A stretch of DNA of 64,000 bases, taken from the NCBI GenBank assembly GCA_009699205.1, contig WLOP01000002.1:124001-188000 (forward strand), read 5' to 3'. Under the pieces are notes generated by a model, which was not told the origin of the DNA, ran no database searches, and saw nothing but the letters and a program-made list of their open reading frames with translations. A program made the translations under genes and the position numbers. Source of the DNA: Actinomycetota bacterium (GTDB lineage: Bacteria > Actinomycetota > Actinomycetes > Nanopelagicales > Nanopelagicaceae). Of this stretch, positions 25,984 to 33,574 are shown in pieces (the stretch's first letter is position 1; the number at the start of each line of letters is the position of its first letter).

Positions 25984-26606
25984 ACTTTCTTGATTTTAAA
26001 TCACAATGGGGCTTATTGCATGGCGGCGCGTCAACTTCAGGGATTGTTGGCGGATGGCTCTCTATCTCCTATCGCGCGGCGCGAACCTGTTCTGCGCTGC
26101 GGATCACGCCGAACCTACTCACCTCCTCAGGAATCGCTTGTGCAATTGCAGCAGCATGGAGTTCGCCGCATTCTTACGCCGCTCTATTTCTTGCTCTCTC
26201 TTTGTTCTTTGATGGAATCGACGGAAGCCTTGCTATTTATCAAGAAATCACCAGCCGAAAAGGGGCAATCTGGGATGGGATCGCCGATCGCATCTCTGAA
26301 TTCTTTTGGGCAGTTGCTCTTTATCGCCTTGGAGTTCCCGTTGCCTGGGTTTTAGCACTTGTGGCTCTGGCTTCTTTTCAAGAATATGCACGTGCCAGAG
26401 TTGTTGGCGCTGGCGTTAAGGAAGTCGGAGTCGTTACTCCTGCAGAACGTCCAGTGCGCGCTAGTTTTCTTTTTTGCGCACTCCTGGCTCCGATAACGTG
26501 GGCTACAACTTTCGCAATTGCTTTAACTGTCTTGCAAGGATTTAGTTTTTTCCTCGTCTTGCGTTTTGCTTACCAGAGACTGCATTCGCAACAATCTCCG
26601 CACTAA
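25980..26606 (+). CDS. CDP-alcohol phosphatidyltransferase family membrane protein
   Basis: 208 aa with about five membrane segments. The CDP-alcohol phosphotransferase motif spans DGIDGSLAI to GAIWDGIAD, with all four aspartates and both glycines correctly spaced, but the usual AR dipeptide is AI. These enzymes transfer a phospho-alcohol from a CDP-alcohol, making phosphatidylglycerol phosphate, phosphatidylinositol phosphate or similar; this substrate is unknown. The arginine change may mark a divergent specificity. It is coupled to metF, and its 3' end overlaps the convergent crtD-like gene by 65 nt. Confidence 0.75.
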   Translation: MNFLDFKSQWGLLHGGASTSGIVGGWLSISYRAARTCSALRITPNLLTSSGIACAIAAAWSSPHSYAALFLALSLFFDGIDGSLAIYQEITSRKGAIWDGIADRISEFFWAVALYRLGVPVAWVLALVALASFQEYARARVVGAGVKEVGVVTPAERPVRASFLFCALLAPITWATTFAIALTVLQGFSFFLVLRFAYQRLHSQQSPH

Positions 26607-28065
26607 TTCCCACGAGCGGTAGACCCCCGCCGGGGTGAGCGGATCCTCCCACGCAGAACAGACCAACAAGTGTCGAAGTATTTTTGGCTCGTAAGAATGC
26701 AGAGCGCGCTCCATTGCTAGATGTTCCGTAGATAGAGCCACCTGGTGCCGAAACAGCGTTTTGCAAATCAAGGGGAGTGCGAATTTCCAATACTTCAAGT
26801 CGATTTCGGATGGGAATTCCTCGAGCTTCAATTTGCGAGATTATCTTTGCCGCGTAATCTTCATTGAATGACCTACCTGACCAATCAAAACCGTCTCCTG
26901 TTGTGCTGTGTCGCGGCGCGTTGACCAGTACTGACCAAGATTCGTGCCCTTCATCCTTAACCATTAACGCATCTTGTGGTGCGCAGATATAGATGGTCGG
27001 TTCGTCCACCGGCAGATTATTTGTGAAAATTGCATCAAACTCGGCTTCATAATTCTCCGGGAATAGAACCGTGTGATGCGAAAGTTTGGTCGAGCCTTCC
27101 TCGGGACGGAGCCCAAGAAATAACGAAAACCCTGCCACCGAACTTTGCGAACGCGATAGGGCTTTTCTCTGCCTCTTTATAGCAGGCAGATCTTTTGAGA
27201 GCATCGAGTTATAAACCGTAGAAGCGTCAGCATTTGCTATGACAATCTCTGAAGCGATGAATTCTCCGGAGGCGAGGTGCACTCCTGTTACCTTCTTGCC
27301 GTCATTGGCAATCGTCTCTACGCGAGTATCGAGATGAAAGACTACTCCCAGTTTGAGGGCACGAGAATGAATTGCTTCTGACAACTTTCCGATTCCACCG
27401 GCAATATGCCATGCACCAAATGCTTCCTCAACAAAAGCGATAGAGAGCAGGACTGCGGGAGCCTTTCTTGGATCCGATCCGCTATAGGTTGCATATCGAT
27501 CGAGAATATATTGAATATGAAAATCTCTAGTGGATTTTTGGATGAGAGACCTGAGCGATCGCCATGGGGCGATTATTTTTAAATCTCGCAGAAGTGTAGG
27601 TCGCTTGAGAAGCGACATAGGTGAGCGGAGTTCTGATTCGATGAAAGGTTCACGCGAAACATCCCACATCTTCTCTGCGCGCAAGAGCAGAGAGTTCCAT
27701 TCTTTAGATTCTTCATCTCCGAGTGATTGGGAAATTGATCGTAATGTTTCATAGCGTGAGAGATTTGCAAATTTAACGCTCTTGCCATCGGTAAACCGAT
27801 AATCAAAAGATGGGTCCACTGGTTCAAGGGTGAGCTCTTTTTCAAGGGGAGCGCCCGTCTTTAAGAAGAGATCGCGGAAAACGGCAGGTAAGGTAAGAAG
27901 CGAAGGTCCGGTATCGAAGGCATATCGACCAATCCATTCGGTTCTGCATTTGCCGCCAACTCGGTCAGAACTTTCGTAAACGATAACTTCGTGACCTGCT
28001 TTGGCTAGACGCGCGGCAGTAGCCATTCCGCCAATTCCCGCACCAATAACTATTACGCGGCTCAT
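26542..28065 (-). CDS. crtD: Carotenoid desaturase, CrtI/CrtD family
   Basis: About 507 aa. FAD-binding VIVIGAGIGGMATAARLAKAGHEVIVYE at the N-terminus and LFCVGGSAHPGGGLPLVGISAEIVANAV at the C-terminus match carotenoid desaturases. Since crtI is elsewhere in the locus and this gene sits behind a CruF-like hydratase and a glycosyltransferase, the best role is C-3',4' desaturation of a 1'-hydroxylated carotenoid end. That specificity is inferred from context. The start at 28065 overlaps the glycosyltransferase stop as ATGA; in-frame upstream ATGs lie within that gene. Confidence 0.8.
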   Translation of the reverse strand: MSRVIVIGAGIGGMATAARLAKAGHEVIVYESSDRVGGKCRTEWIGRYAFDTGPSLLTLPAVFRDLFLKTGAPLEKELTLEPVDPSFDYRFTDGKSVKFANLSRYETLRSISQSLGDEESKEWNSLLLRAEKMWDVSREPFIESELRSPMSLLKRPTLLRDLKIIAPWRSLRSLIQKSTRDFHIQYILDRYATYSGSDPRKAPAVLLSIAFVEEAFGAWHIAGGIGKLSEAIHSRALKLGVVFHLDTRVETIANDGKKVTGVHLASGEFIASEIVIANADASTVYNSMLSKDLPAIKRQRKALSRSQSSVAGFSLFLGLRPEEGSTKLSHHTVLFPENYEAEFDAIFTNNLPVDEPTIYICAPQDALMVKDEGHESWSVLVNAPRHSTTGDGFDWSGRSFNEDYAAKIISQIEARGIPIRNRLEVLEIRTPLDLQNAVSAPGGSIYGTSSNGARSAFLRAKNTSTLVGLFCVGGSAHPGGGLPLVGISAEIVANAVSGKQNARRGKN

Positions 28066-29141
28066 AGAGTTCTGCCCTTCCATTGCACGCGTCCTCGTTG
28101 TGCCCAAGAGCGAACAATGAGATAAATCAAGGCGAGGGCGGAGATCGGATGAAGAAGGCTATCTCGAACGCGCCCTTGCGTTGAAAGTGCAGAGATTACG
28201 CGCGTGAGCACGATCGCTACATAGCCAATCCATGCCCACGTAAATCCGAGAATAATCATAAGGAATGGGAGCACGCTAGAGGAGAAGAGAAATGCGATTG
28301 CAACGAAAGATCCAGCAATCGAACCAAACCCACTCCAGAGAGACTTTGTATATCCATCGCGAACTTGTTTCCAGGAAGAATACATTCGACAACGAGCAAT
28401 TCGTGATCCATCAAAAACACTCCCATGAAATCCTTGTCGCAATAGAGTTCGAGCCAGAAAGATGTCATCAAGGATTGCTCGCTTGTTCTGTTCGAAGCCA
28501 CCAATTTTTTTGAGAGCGTGGGATGTACAGATGAGAAATTGTCCATTCGCGACAGCTAATTTCGGATTTGAAGATCTTTCAGCAATACGTAGTAGGACCG
28601 TCGACATCCAGGACCATTGCAAGAGTGGTTGAATCAAGCGCTCTGCGAAAGTGAGTGCAATCTGACGTGGATAAATTGAAACGAAATCCAGATTGTGTTG
28701 GCCCATTTTCACCGCAGAATTTGCAATGGCGTGGGGAGCTAACCGAACATCGGCATCGATGAGGACGATTGTCTCTGCATCACTTTGCCCAATTAGCTGA
28801 TGAAGGGCGAAAGGTTTACCGAGCCATTGGGAAGGAAGTTCTTTGCCGCGCAGTGCGGTGAATCGAGAGTCTTCATCAATGTGCGCAAGCAAGTTTGAAT
28901 ATGTGTTATCAGTGGAATTGTCATCTAGAAGATAGAAATGAATTCTTTCTATTCCTACTTGTGAACGCAGGGATTCAAGTAGGCCAATGAGATTTTCCTC
29001 TTCATTTCGAAGTGGAATAAGCACATCGACTGAACCGTTGAATTTCTGAGGGATGTCGAGTGGGCGACGTAAAAGCAGCGCATTAAAAACAGTATTGATC
29101 AGAAGTGTCAGAGGTATGAACAGTACGAGCAAGTAGCCCAC
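28062..29141 (-). CDS. Family 2 glycosyltransferase, probably carotenoid-modifying
   Basis: 359 aa. An N-terminal membrane segment precedes a GT-A domain: VDVLIPLRNEEENLIGLLESL, LLDDNSTDNT and the metal-binding VLIDADVRL. Further membrane segments at the C-terminus resemble HpnB and carotenoid glycosyltransferases of the CruG/CruC kind. It lies between cruF-like and crtD-like genes, so transfer of a sugar to a carotenoid hydroxyl is likely. Substrate and sugar are inferred, and an HpnB-like role is the main alternative. Confidence 0.75.
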   Translation of the reverse strand: MGYLLVLFIPLTLLINTVFNALLLRRPLDIPQKFNGSVDVLIPLRNEEENLIGLLESLRSQVGIERIHFYLLDDNSTDNTYSNLLAHIDEDSRFTALRGKELPSQWLGKPFALHQLIGQSDAETIVLIDADVRLAPHAIANSAVKMGQHNLDFVSIYPRQIALTFAERLIQPLLQWSWMSTVLLRIAERSSNPKLAVANGQFLICTSHALKKIGGFEQNKRAILDDIFLARTLLRQGFHGSVFDGSRIARCRMYSSWKQVRDGYTKSLWSGFGSIAGSFVAIAFLFSSSVLPFLMIILGFTWAWIGYVAIVLTRVISALSTQGRVRDSLLHPISALALIYLIVRSWAQRGRVQWKGRTL

Positions 29142-29150
29142 AATCAGACC

Positions 29151-29948
29151 TTAAGGTCGCCCGAGCCAACGGGAGAAAAAGTAGGGCGCCAGAGTAGTTC
29201 CGAGTATTAAGCCTCCAAAGAGGGCGACACCGGGGCGATCGAAAAAGAAAAGATTTCCTATAACTCCAGAAAATAAAGTCCAACCAAGGAAAATATCTAC
29301 GGCAGAAAAGTTCGCACTCTCTTTGCGTCGCTTGCGTGGAAGGGAAATGTGCAGCAGCGCAGTAAGGCCCATTCCGGCGAGAAGCCAACCGAAAGCATTA
29401 GAGACAGGGATTTCTTTTTCGAAAGGGACATGGCTACCAGTGAATACCCAACTCCAACGACCTGCAGCGACCATCTGAGGATCAAGAAAGAGATCCCAAG
29501 CCATCATCGCGATTCCGCCATAAAGAAAGACCCAGTGCTTTGTCACTCTTCGCGCAACAATCAAAACCGGATGAGCCATCATCGCCCATGCAAAAGGAAC
29601 GACGAGTGGTACTCCGTAGATTTGGAATCCGAGAGTTCCGTCGTAGGAATAATTGCCAAAGGGCCAACCGGTTTTAAGTCCAAGTTGTTCTATGAATAAA
29701 CCAAAGAAGAGCGTGATTGCAAGGTACGGGAAGGCATAACGAGCCCCGTAAGCAAAGAGTGCATGCAAGGACATCGCAGCGGCGCCAAAATAGACAGTGG
29801 CGATTGTGGCAAGGCGAAGAGGTTCCCCGCTAATCAATGGGTAAGAAATCTGTAAAGCAATAGCTACTGCTAAGAGAAATGATAAGAAAGTCTTGGCCTT
29901 TGGAGAAATTCCACCTCGTCGATTTCGACGAGGGTTATATTGGCGCAT
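29151..29948 (-). CDS. cruF: Carotenoid 1,2-hydratase-like membrane protein (CruF family)
   Basis: About 265 aa, six to seven hydrophobic segments. Signatures of the carotenoid biosynthesis (CruF, PF04240-type) family include EQLGLKTGWPFGNYSY, YGVPLVVPFAWAMMAHP, MMAWDLFLDPQMV and GRWSW. CruF adds water across the 1',2' double bond of an acyclic psi end, producing a tertiary hydroxyl. A GTG two codons upstream (29954) is an alternative start. The gene precedes the glycosyltransferase by 9 nt. Confidence 0.82.
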   Translation of the reverse strand: MRQYNPRRNRRGGISPKAKTFLSFLLAVAIALQISYPLISGEPLRLATIATVYFGAAAMSLHALFAYGARYAFPYLAITLFFGLFIEQLGLKTGWPFGNYSYDGTLGFQIYGVPLVVPFAWAMMAHPVLIVARRVTKHWVFLYGGIAMMAWDLFLDPQMVAAGRWSWVFTGSHVPFEKEIPVSNAFGWLLAGMGLTALLHISLPRKRRKESANFSAVDIFLGWTLFSGVIGNLFFFDRPGVALFGGLILGTTLAPYFFSRWLGRP

Positions 29949-29974
29949 CGACACGGTGGTAAGTCTGCCCTACT

Positions 29975-30637
29975 TTAGAGTGAACCTCGTACATCACGAA
30001 CTGCAAAGCGGGCAAAAAGTTCTTCCGAATACCAATTGTTGCGTGCAGTTGCCTCGATGGCTTCGCGGTGCGCAGCGCCTTTGTAGGCAAAATCGCGTAG
30101 CGCATCTGCTGATTCCCAGAGTGAGAACGTTCCTTGTAATCCGATAGGAGCTTCCCCAATTCCAATTGCTGCTATGAGGCCCGGCGAATTGTGCAAGCTC
30201 TTAGTGACAGTAGGTACTGCTTTCCAAAATTTAATATTTTGTTTCCAAGCGATTCTCGCCCTTGTGATAGCAACAACTTGGCCATTTTGGCTAGGCCTCA
30301 CAGATGAATTGAAAGGTTCTTGTTTTGACCATTGGCCATGCGATGAAATGGGGTCGAGCAGGATACGAAATTCATGTGTGGATCTTTCACGCCAGCCTCT
30401 AACAATCTTTGAGTTATCGAAATTTTCGAGAGAGGCGCCATCAATGGTGAAGAGAACGCCCCAGCGATGCAGGTCTGCATCTAGGGGAGTAAAAGTTTCT
30501 CCTTTGCCGCACCCCAATACTTTTGCAAAATGTATTCCAGGAAATGCGCGAATAATTCGTGGATCCCGCGCCATTCTCCACAGAGCAAATAGAAATCTTC
30601 TACTAGGAATTCGCCAAAAATAGATAACTGTGACCAT
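29975..30637 (-). CDS. crtA: Spheroidene-monooxygenase-like protein (CrtA family)
   Basis: 220 aa, soluble-looking. The overall pattern (VIYFWRIP near the start, RGWRER, TRARIAWKQNIKFWKAVP, LQGTFSLWES, NNWYSEELFARFAV at the end) resembles the CrtA family, which puts a keto group at C-2 of acyclic carotenoids in Rhodobacter. Position upstream of cruF, on the same strand with a 26-nt gap, supports a carotenoid role. Recognition is by pattern only, and a related heme monooxygenase function is possible. The start shares a base with the hydrolase stop. Confidence 0.7.
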   Translation of the reverse strand: MVTVIYFWRIPSRRFLFALWRMARDPRIIRAFPGIHFAKVLGCGKGETFTPLDADLHRWGVLFTIDGASLENFDNSKIVRGWRERSTHEFRILLDPISSHGQWSKQEPFNSSVRPSQNGQVVAITRARIAWKQNIKFWKAVPTVTKSLHNSPGLIAAIGIGEAPIGLQGTFSLWESADALRDFAYKGAAHREAIEATARNNWYSEELFARFAVRDVRGSL

Positions 30638-31431
30638 TAGGAAAGACCAGCGGTTTTTATAATCTCGTTAACGATAAGTGTGGGGTGATCCCACATCGGT
30701 GCATGCCCGCAATCGTTAAGAATAATCCACTGAGTATGGGGCGGTACAAGAGAGCGCTCTTGGCAAGTTGCCGCAGGAAGAGTTCTATCTTCGACTCCAA
30801 AAATTACTGCTAATGGAACTGAATTTGGTATTTGCCCAGTAAATCGTTTCTTCAACATTGCATCCCACGCTGGATAGTAACCAGCAGAAGTTGCCATGGC
30901 TCGAGTGGCATCCAAACAAGTTTCATAGGAGAGATTGCGCCACAGTGGACTAACGCTTTCAAACCCAATTTTTCGCGCCCACTCAAAGTGCAGCAACATT
31001 GGCGAAATCACTTTCACGCTACTTGCCATCAATCGCGCAACGGCAGTCCCCGGATATCGCGCGTTAAATGGTTTCAGCCATAAACCGGCAGGCGCTAAAC
31101 CAATGACAGAAGCTATCGCTTCAGGTTTGATGGCTGCCATTTCGAGCGCAATCCATCCACCGAGAGAATTGCCCACTACATGAAAGCGTTCGTAACCATG
31201 TGAGGACATAGTTGCGAATACGGCGCGGGCTAAAGATTGGGGATCCATTAGTTGTTCTTTACTCATCGGAGTTTCACCGTGCCCAGGTAAATCAATGGTC
31301 ACAACCGTTGTCAGTTCACTTAACTGGTTGAGGATTGGCTTCCAAGCGGTGGAAGCCGAGCCCATCCCATGAATCAGCAAAAGAACTTGGCCGTGAACTT
31401 TTCCTGGATATACCGTGGATTTAAGAATCAT
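30637..31431 (-). CDS. Alpha/beta hydrolase
   Basis: 264 aa. Oxyanion-hole LLIHGMGSAST, nucleophile elbow VVGNSLGGWIALEMA and a C-terminal His in NDCGHAPMWDHP make a complete Ser/Asp/His triad plausible. The family includes esterases, lipases, haloperoxidase-like enzymes and acyltransferases; the substrate is unknown. It is coupled to the crtA-like gene by a TAATG overlap, so an accessory carotenoid step is possible but unproven. Confidence 0.8.
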   Translation of the reverse strand: MILKSTVYPGKVHGQVLLLIHGMGSASTAWKPILNQLSELTTVVTIDLPGHGETPMSKEQLMDPQSLARAVFATMSSHGYERFHVVGNSLGGWIALEMAAIKPEAIASVIGLAPAGLWLKPFNARYPGTAVARLMASSVKVISPMLLHFEWARKIGFESVSPLWRNLSYETCLDATRAMATSAGYYPAWDAMLKKRFTGQIPNSVPLAVIFGVEDRTLPAATCQERSLVPPHTQWIILNDCGHAPMWDHPTLIVNEIIKTAGLS

Positions 31432-31444
31432 CGATGGTTAATTT

Positions 31445-31927
31445 TCATTCACCAACGACCATCGGCTTAGCGCCAGTGCATCGGATTAACTCAGCAAATG
31501 ATGTCGGGTAGACCGCATGGGGATGTCCAGCAGCAGCCCAAACCACGTCGTAATCGTTTAACGCTTCATCAATGAGGATAATTTCTGGCTTAGAAATCCA
31601 CCCCAGTGGGCTCACGCCCCCGATAGCGAAACCGGAATGTTCGCGAACAAAATCTGCATCAGCGCGATGAAGTTTTTCGACTCCGAGATTCTGCGCAACA
31701 AGGGCTGTATCAACTTTATGGCGGCCGCTTGTGATGACAAGCAGTGGTGCACCGCCTGGGAGTTTGAAAACGATTGAAGAGGCCACTTGACCTACTTCGA
31801 TGCCAAGAGCTTCGGCGGCTTCAGCTGCAGTGCGTGCAGAATCTGAAAGGTGAGTGATCGAAAGGTTTATTCCCGCGCTTGCAAGAGCGGCTGATACTCG
31901 AGCCACGGCTGGATGGTCAACAGACAT
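31445..31927 (-). CDS. ybaK: YbaK/ProX-type aminoacyl-tRNA deacylase
   Basis: 160 aa. YbaK/EbsC-domain stretches are TAAEAAEALGIEVGQVASSIVFK, the conserved Lys in GRHKVDT, FAIGGVSPLGW and a C-terminal YPTSFAELIR. These proteins hydrolyse misacylated tRNAs such as Cys-tRNA(Pro) or Ala-tRNA(Pro). The exact specificity is not visible. Start supported by TAGTTT-N6-ATG, an independent leaderless unit; the alpha/beta hydrolase follows after 13 nt. Confidence 0.88.
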   Translation of the reverse strand: MSVDHPAVARVSAALASAGINLSITHLSDSARTAAEAAEALGIEVGQVASSIVFKLPGGAPLLVITSGRHKVDTALVAQNLGVEKLHRADADFVREHSGFAIGGVSPLGWISKPEIILIDEALNDYDVVWAAAGHPHAVYPTSFAELIRCTGAKPMVVGE

Positions 31928-31933
31928 AAGAGA

Positions 31934-31939
31934 AAACTA
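31934..31939 (-). promoter_or_regulatory. -10 hexamer of ybaK
   Basis: TAGTTT plus 6 nt precede the ATG at 31927. It would start a leaderless transcript that could run through the hydrolase and carotenoid genes. Confidence 0.5.
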
Positions 31940-31941
31940 CC

Positions 31942-32685
31942 TCAGGCTAAGTAGGTTTGAATCAAGGTAAAGGCTGCAACGCAAAAGAGAAGATAAGCAA
32001 AAGCTCTGCGTAGCGCTATTCCAGAAACTTTTGGAGCATGGTGGGATGCGAAGCTGGCAACCGCTACCGCTGATAGAGCCATGATCGCTGGAATTGACCA
32101 ATTAACTTCTTGCCATTGGCGGTAATGGGCTAAGAGGGCGGTCAGCGAATTCATGGAGATGATCAATAGAGAAGTTCCGGCAGCTTTATTTTGTGGAGTT
32201 TTAAAAGCCAGAACTAAAACGGGGATGGCAAGGAATCCGCCGCCAATCCCGAAGAGACCAGTCATCAAGCCAATTGTTAAAGAAACAAGGATCAAGATGA
32301 TGGGCGACATTCGTTTTTCATTTCCGCTCACGGGCTTAATCAGCATGGACGAACCTGCCGCAGTCAGAACAATGGCAAAGCCAGTCATGATTGCGCCATC
32401 AGAGAGGCGGTGAGAAATCCACGAACCACCAACGTTTGTTAATAGACCTAATGACCAGATTGTTGCCGCTTCACGGATGAGAAGATCACCCTTCTTAAAT
32501 TTGGGGATTGTTCCAGCGAGTGCTGCAGCAAAAACAATTGCAAGAGCGGCGGTAGATGCGTGGTGGGGAGTGAAGTTAAAGAGGTAAGTGAGAATCGGAA
32601 CCGAGAGCATTGCTCCACCAGCCCCAATAAATCCAAGGACTGCGCCGATGAAAGAACCGGCGATGAGGGCTCCGAGGATTTCCAT
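31942..32685 (-). CDS. Sulfite exporter TauE/SafE family protein
   Basis: About 247 aa with roughly eight membrane segments. Two repeats, GAVLGFIGAGGAMLSVPIL near the N-terminus and GLMTGLFGIGGGFLAIPVLVL in the middle, are the TauE/SafE signature. Members export organosulfur compounds or sulfite, but most are uncharacterised. The start at 32685 avoids an upstream extension through the hairpin region; CATGAT lies 6 nt before it. The gene follows doxX on the same strand. Confidence 0.87.
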   Translation of the reverse strand: MEILGALIAGSFIGAVLGFIGAGGAMLSVPILTYLFNFTPHHASTAALAIVFAAALAGTIPKFKKGDLLIREAATIWSLGLLTNVGGSWISHRLSDGAIMTGFAIVLTAAGSSMLIKPVSGNEKRMSPIILILVSLTIGLMTGLFGIGGGFLAIPVLVLAFKTPQNKAAGTSLLIISMNSLTALLAHYRQWQEVNWSIPAIMALSAVAVASFASHHAPKVSGIALRRAFAYLLFCVAAFTLIQTYLA

Positions 32686-32691
32686 TAGCCG

Positions 32692-32697
32692 ATCATG
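32692..32697 (-). promoter_or_regulatory. -10-like hexamer of the tauE gene
   Basis: CATGAT plus 6 nt precede the ATG at 32685, a near match to the leaderless pattern. It lies immediately after the long hairpin. Confidence 0.35.
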
Positions 32698-32735
32698 ACA
32701 GATGCCCGCCACGCTTTCGCGTAACGGGCATCTGT
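32698..32735 (-). terminator. Long hairpin between doxX and tauE, possible U-less terminator
   Basis: An 11-bp perfect outer stem (32698-32708 with 32725-32735) encloses an inner ACGC/GCGT stem capped, on the minus strand, by a GAAA tetraloop. No T tract follows, so termination or 3'-end stabilisation of the doxX mRNA is an inference from its position. Confidence 0.5.
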
Positions 32736-32747
32736 GTAGAGTCGGAT

Positions 32748-33161
32748 TTAGAAGTTAAAGAATGCAGAGGTGATTGATGGTCCGATATTTGCGCCCGCTC
32801 CGATAAGAGCGAAGAGCATCAGTGCAGCGCCAGCAAGTGAGAGATCTTTGAAGAATCCGATTGACTCATTCATCTTTGCGGTTGCATCAGTTTCTTTCCA
32901 GAATGCGTGCATCAAGAACGCAGTCGGAATTAAGAAGATTGCGATAAGAAGTGCGCCAAGGTCGGCGTAGATTCCAAGGGCGACATAAATTCCGCCAACG
33001 AGAATCATCAAGCCTGAGAGAAGCACAGAGGCTTTAGCTGCAGGAACTTTCTTGTACGTGGCGTAGCCAGCCATAGCTTCGAGCTTGAGGAAGTGGTTGA
33101 TGCCTGAGTTGATGAAGATTATGGCGAAGAGAACTCGCCCGATTACTAGAACTGCGTTCAT
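32748..33161 (-). CDS. DoxX family membrane protein
   Basis: 137 aa with four membrane segments. N-terminal VIGRVLFAIIFINSGINHF is typical of the DoxX family. Members are linked to quinone-dependent redox reactions or detoxification, and the biochemical role here is unknown. The ATG has AGGAG 5 nt upstream, and a promoter with TTGAAA and TACTCT separated by 17 nt lies further up. It is thus one of the few leadered transcripts in this window. Confidence 0.85.
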   Translation of the reverse strand: MNAVLVIGRVLFAIIFINSGINHFLKLEAMAGYATYKKVPAAKASVLLSGLMILVGGIYVALGIYADLGALLIAIFLIPTAFLMHAFWKETDATAKMNESIGFFKDLSLAGAALMLFALIGAGANIGPSITSAFFNF

Positions 33162-33194
33162 GGGACTCCTTGTTATGCGGGATGGACAGGTGGA

Positions 33195-33223
33195 AGAGTA
33201 GAAGTAAATGGTTGAAGTTTCAA
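33195..33223 (-). promoter_or_regulatory. Promoter of doxX
   Basis: On the minus strand TTGAAA (33218-33223) and TACTCT (33195-33200) are separated by exactly 17 nt. Transcription would start near 33188, giving a 5' leader of about 25 nt that contains the AGGAG ribosome binding site. Confidence 0.6.
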
Positions 33224-33258
33224 CTATATGAGCCTTTGGCGTGTCCAGCCAGGCTCAC

Positions 33259-33287
33259 TTGCCTATGTCGGCGCTAGGGGCTATTTT
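33259..33287 (+). promoter_or_regulatory. Promoter of the SOS mutagenesis operon
   Basis: TTGCCT (33259-33264) and TATTTT (33282-33287) are 17 nt apart. The -10 ends 8 nt before the ATG at 33296, so the mRNA is probably leaderless. The SOS box starts right after the -10. Confidence 0.55.
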
Positions 33288-33303
33288 TCGAACATATGTT
33301 CGA
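33288..33303 (+). promoter_or_regulatory. LexA-binding SOS box overlapping a start codon
   Basis: TCGAACATATGTTCGA is a perfect 16-bp palindrome matching the actinobacterial/mycobacterial SOS box TCGAAC-N4-GTTCGA. It lies directly after the -10, over the expected transcription start, and contains the ATG (33296) of the first operon gene. LexA bound here would block initiation. Confidence 0.9.
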
Positions 33304-33574
33304 AAAGCAGATCCCAGAGCGGCACGAGGTTATTGCCGATGGCGCGACCCCGGTGGAGTTCACCTACCGTGGCAAGCGTTTTCGCATCCATGCCGTTTTA
33401 TCGAGGTGGTGTGAATCTGGGGGATGGTGGAACCGCATGAGCGATGGTCTCTTCCGTCCCGATGACCGAGCTCGGGCTCTATGGCGCGTAGAGGCGGCAC
33501 CTATTGGGTCACTGACCACATTCCAACTGGAGCGAGATGAAACCAGTGGCGAATGGCGGATCACCTCACTCTAA
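33296..33574 (+). CDS. Small DUF6504-like protein, first gene of the SOS operon
   Basis: 92 aa. It resembles the small DUF6504-type proteins found beside DnaE2 or Y-family polymerase genes in actinobacteria: a TYRGKRFRIHAVLSRW segment, a Trp-rich centre and an ARALWRVEA motif. No enzyme motif is visible and the function is unknown; position suggests an accessory factor of translesion synthesis. The start codon lies inside the SOS box. The stop overlaps the dnaE2 start as TAATG, so translation is coupled. Confidence 0.7.
   Translation: MFEKQIPERHEVIADGATPVEFTYRGKRFRIHAVLSRWCESGGWWNRMSDGLFRPDDRARALWRVEAAPIGSLTTFQLERDETSGEWRITSL

Noticed and set aside
33228-33440. Open frame upstream of and overlapping the DUF6504-like gene
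   Set aside because: It runs through the promoter and SOS box in another frame, resembles no family, and overlaps a gene with better evidence.
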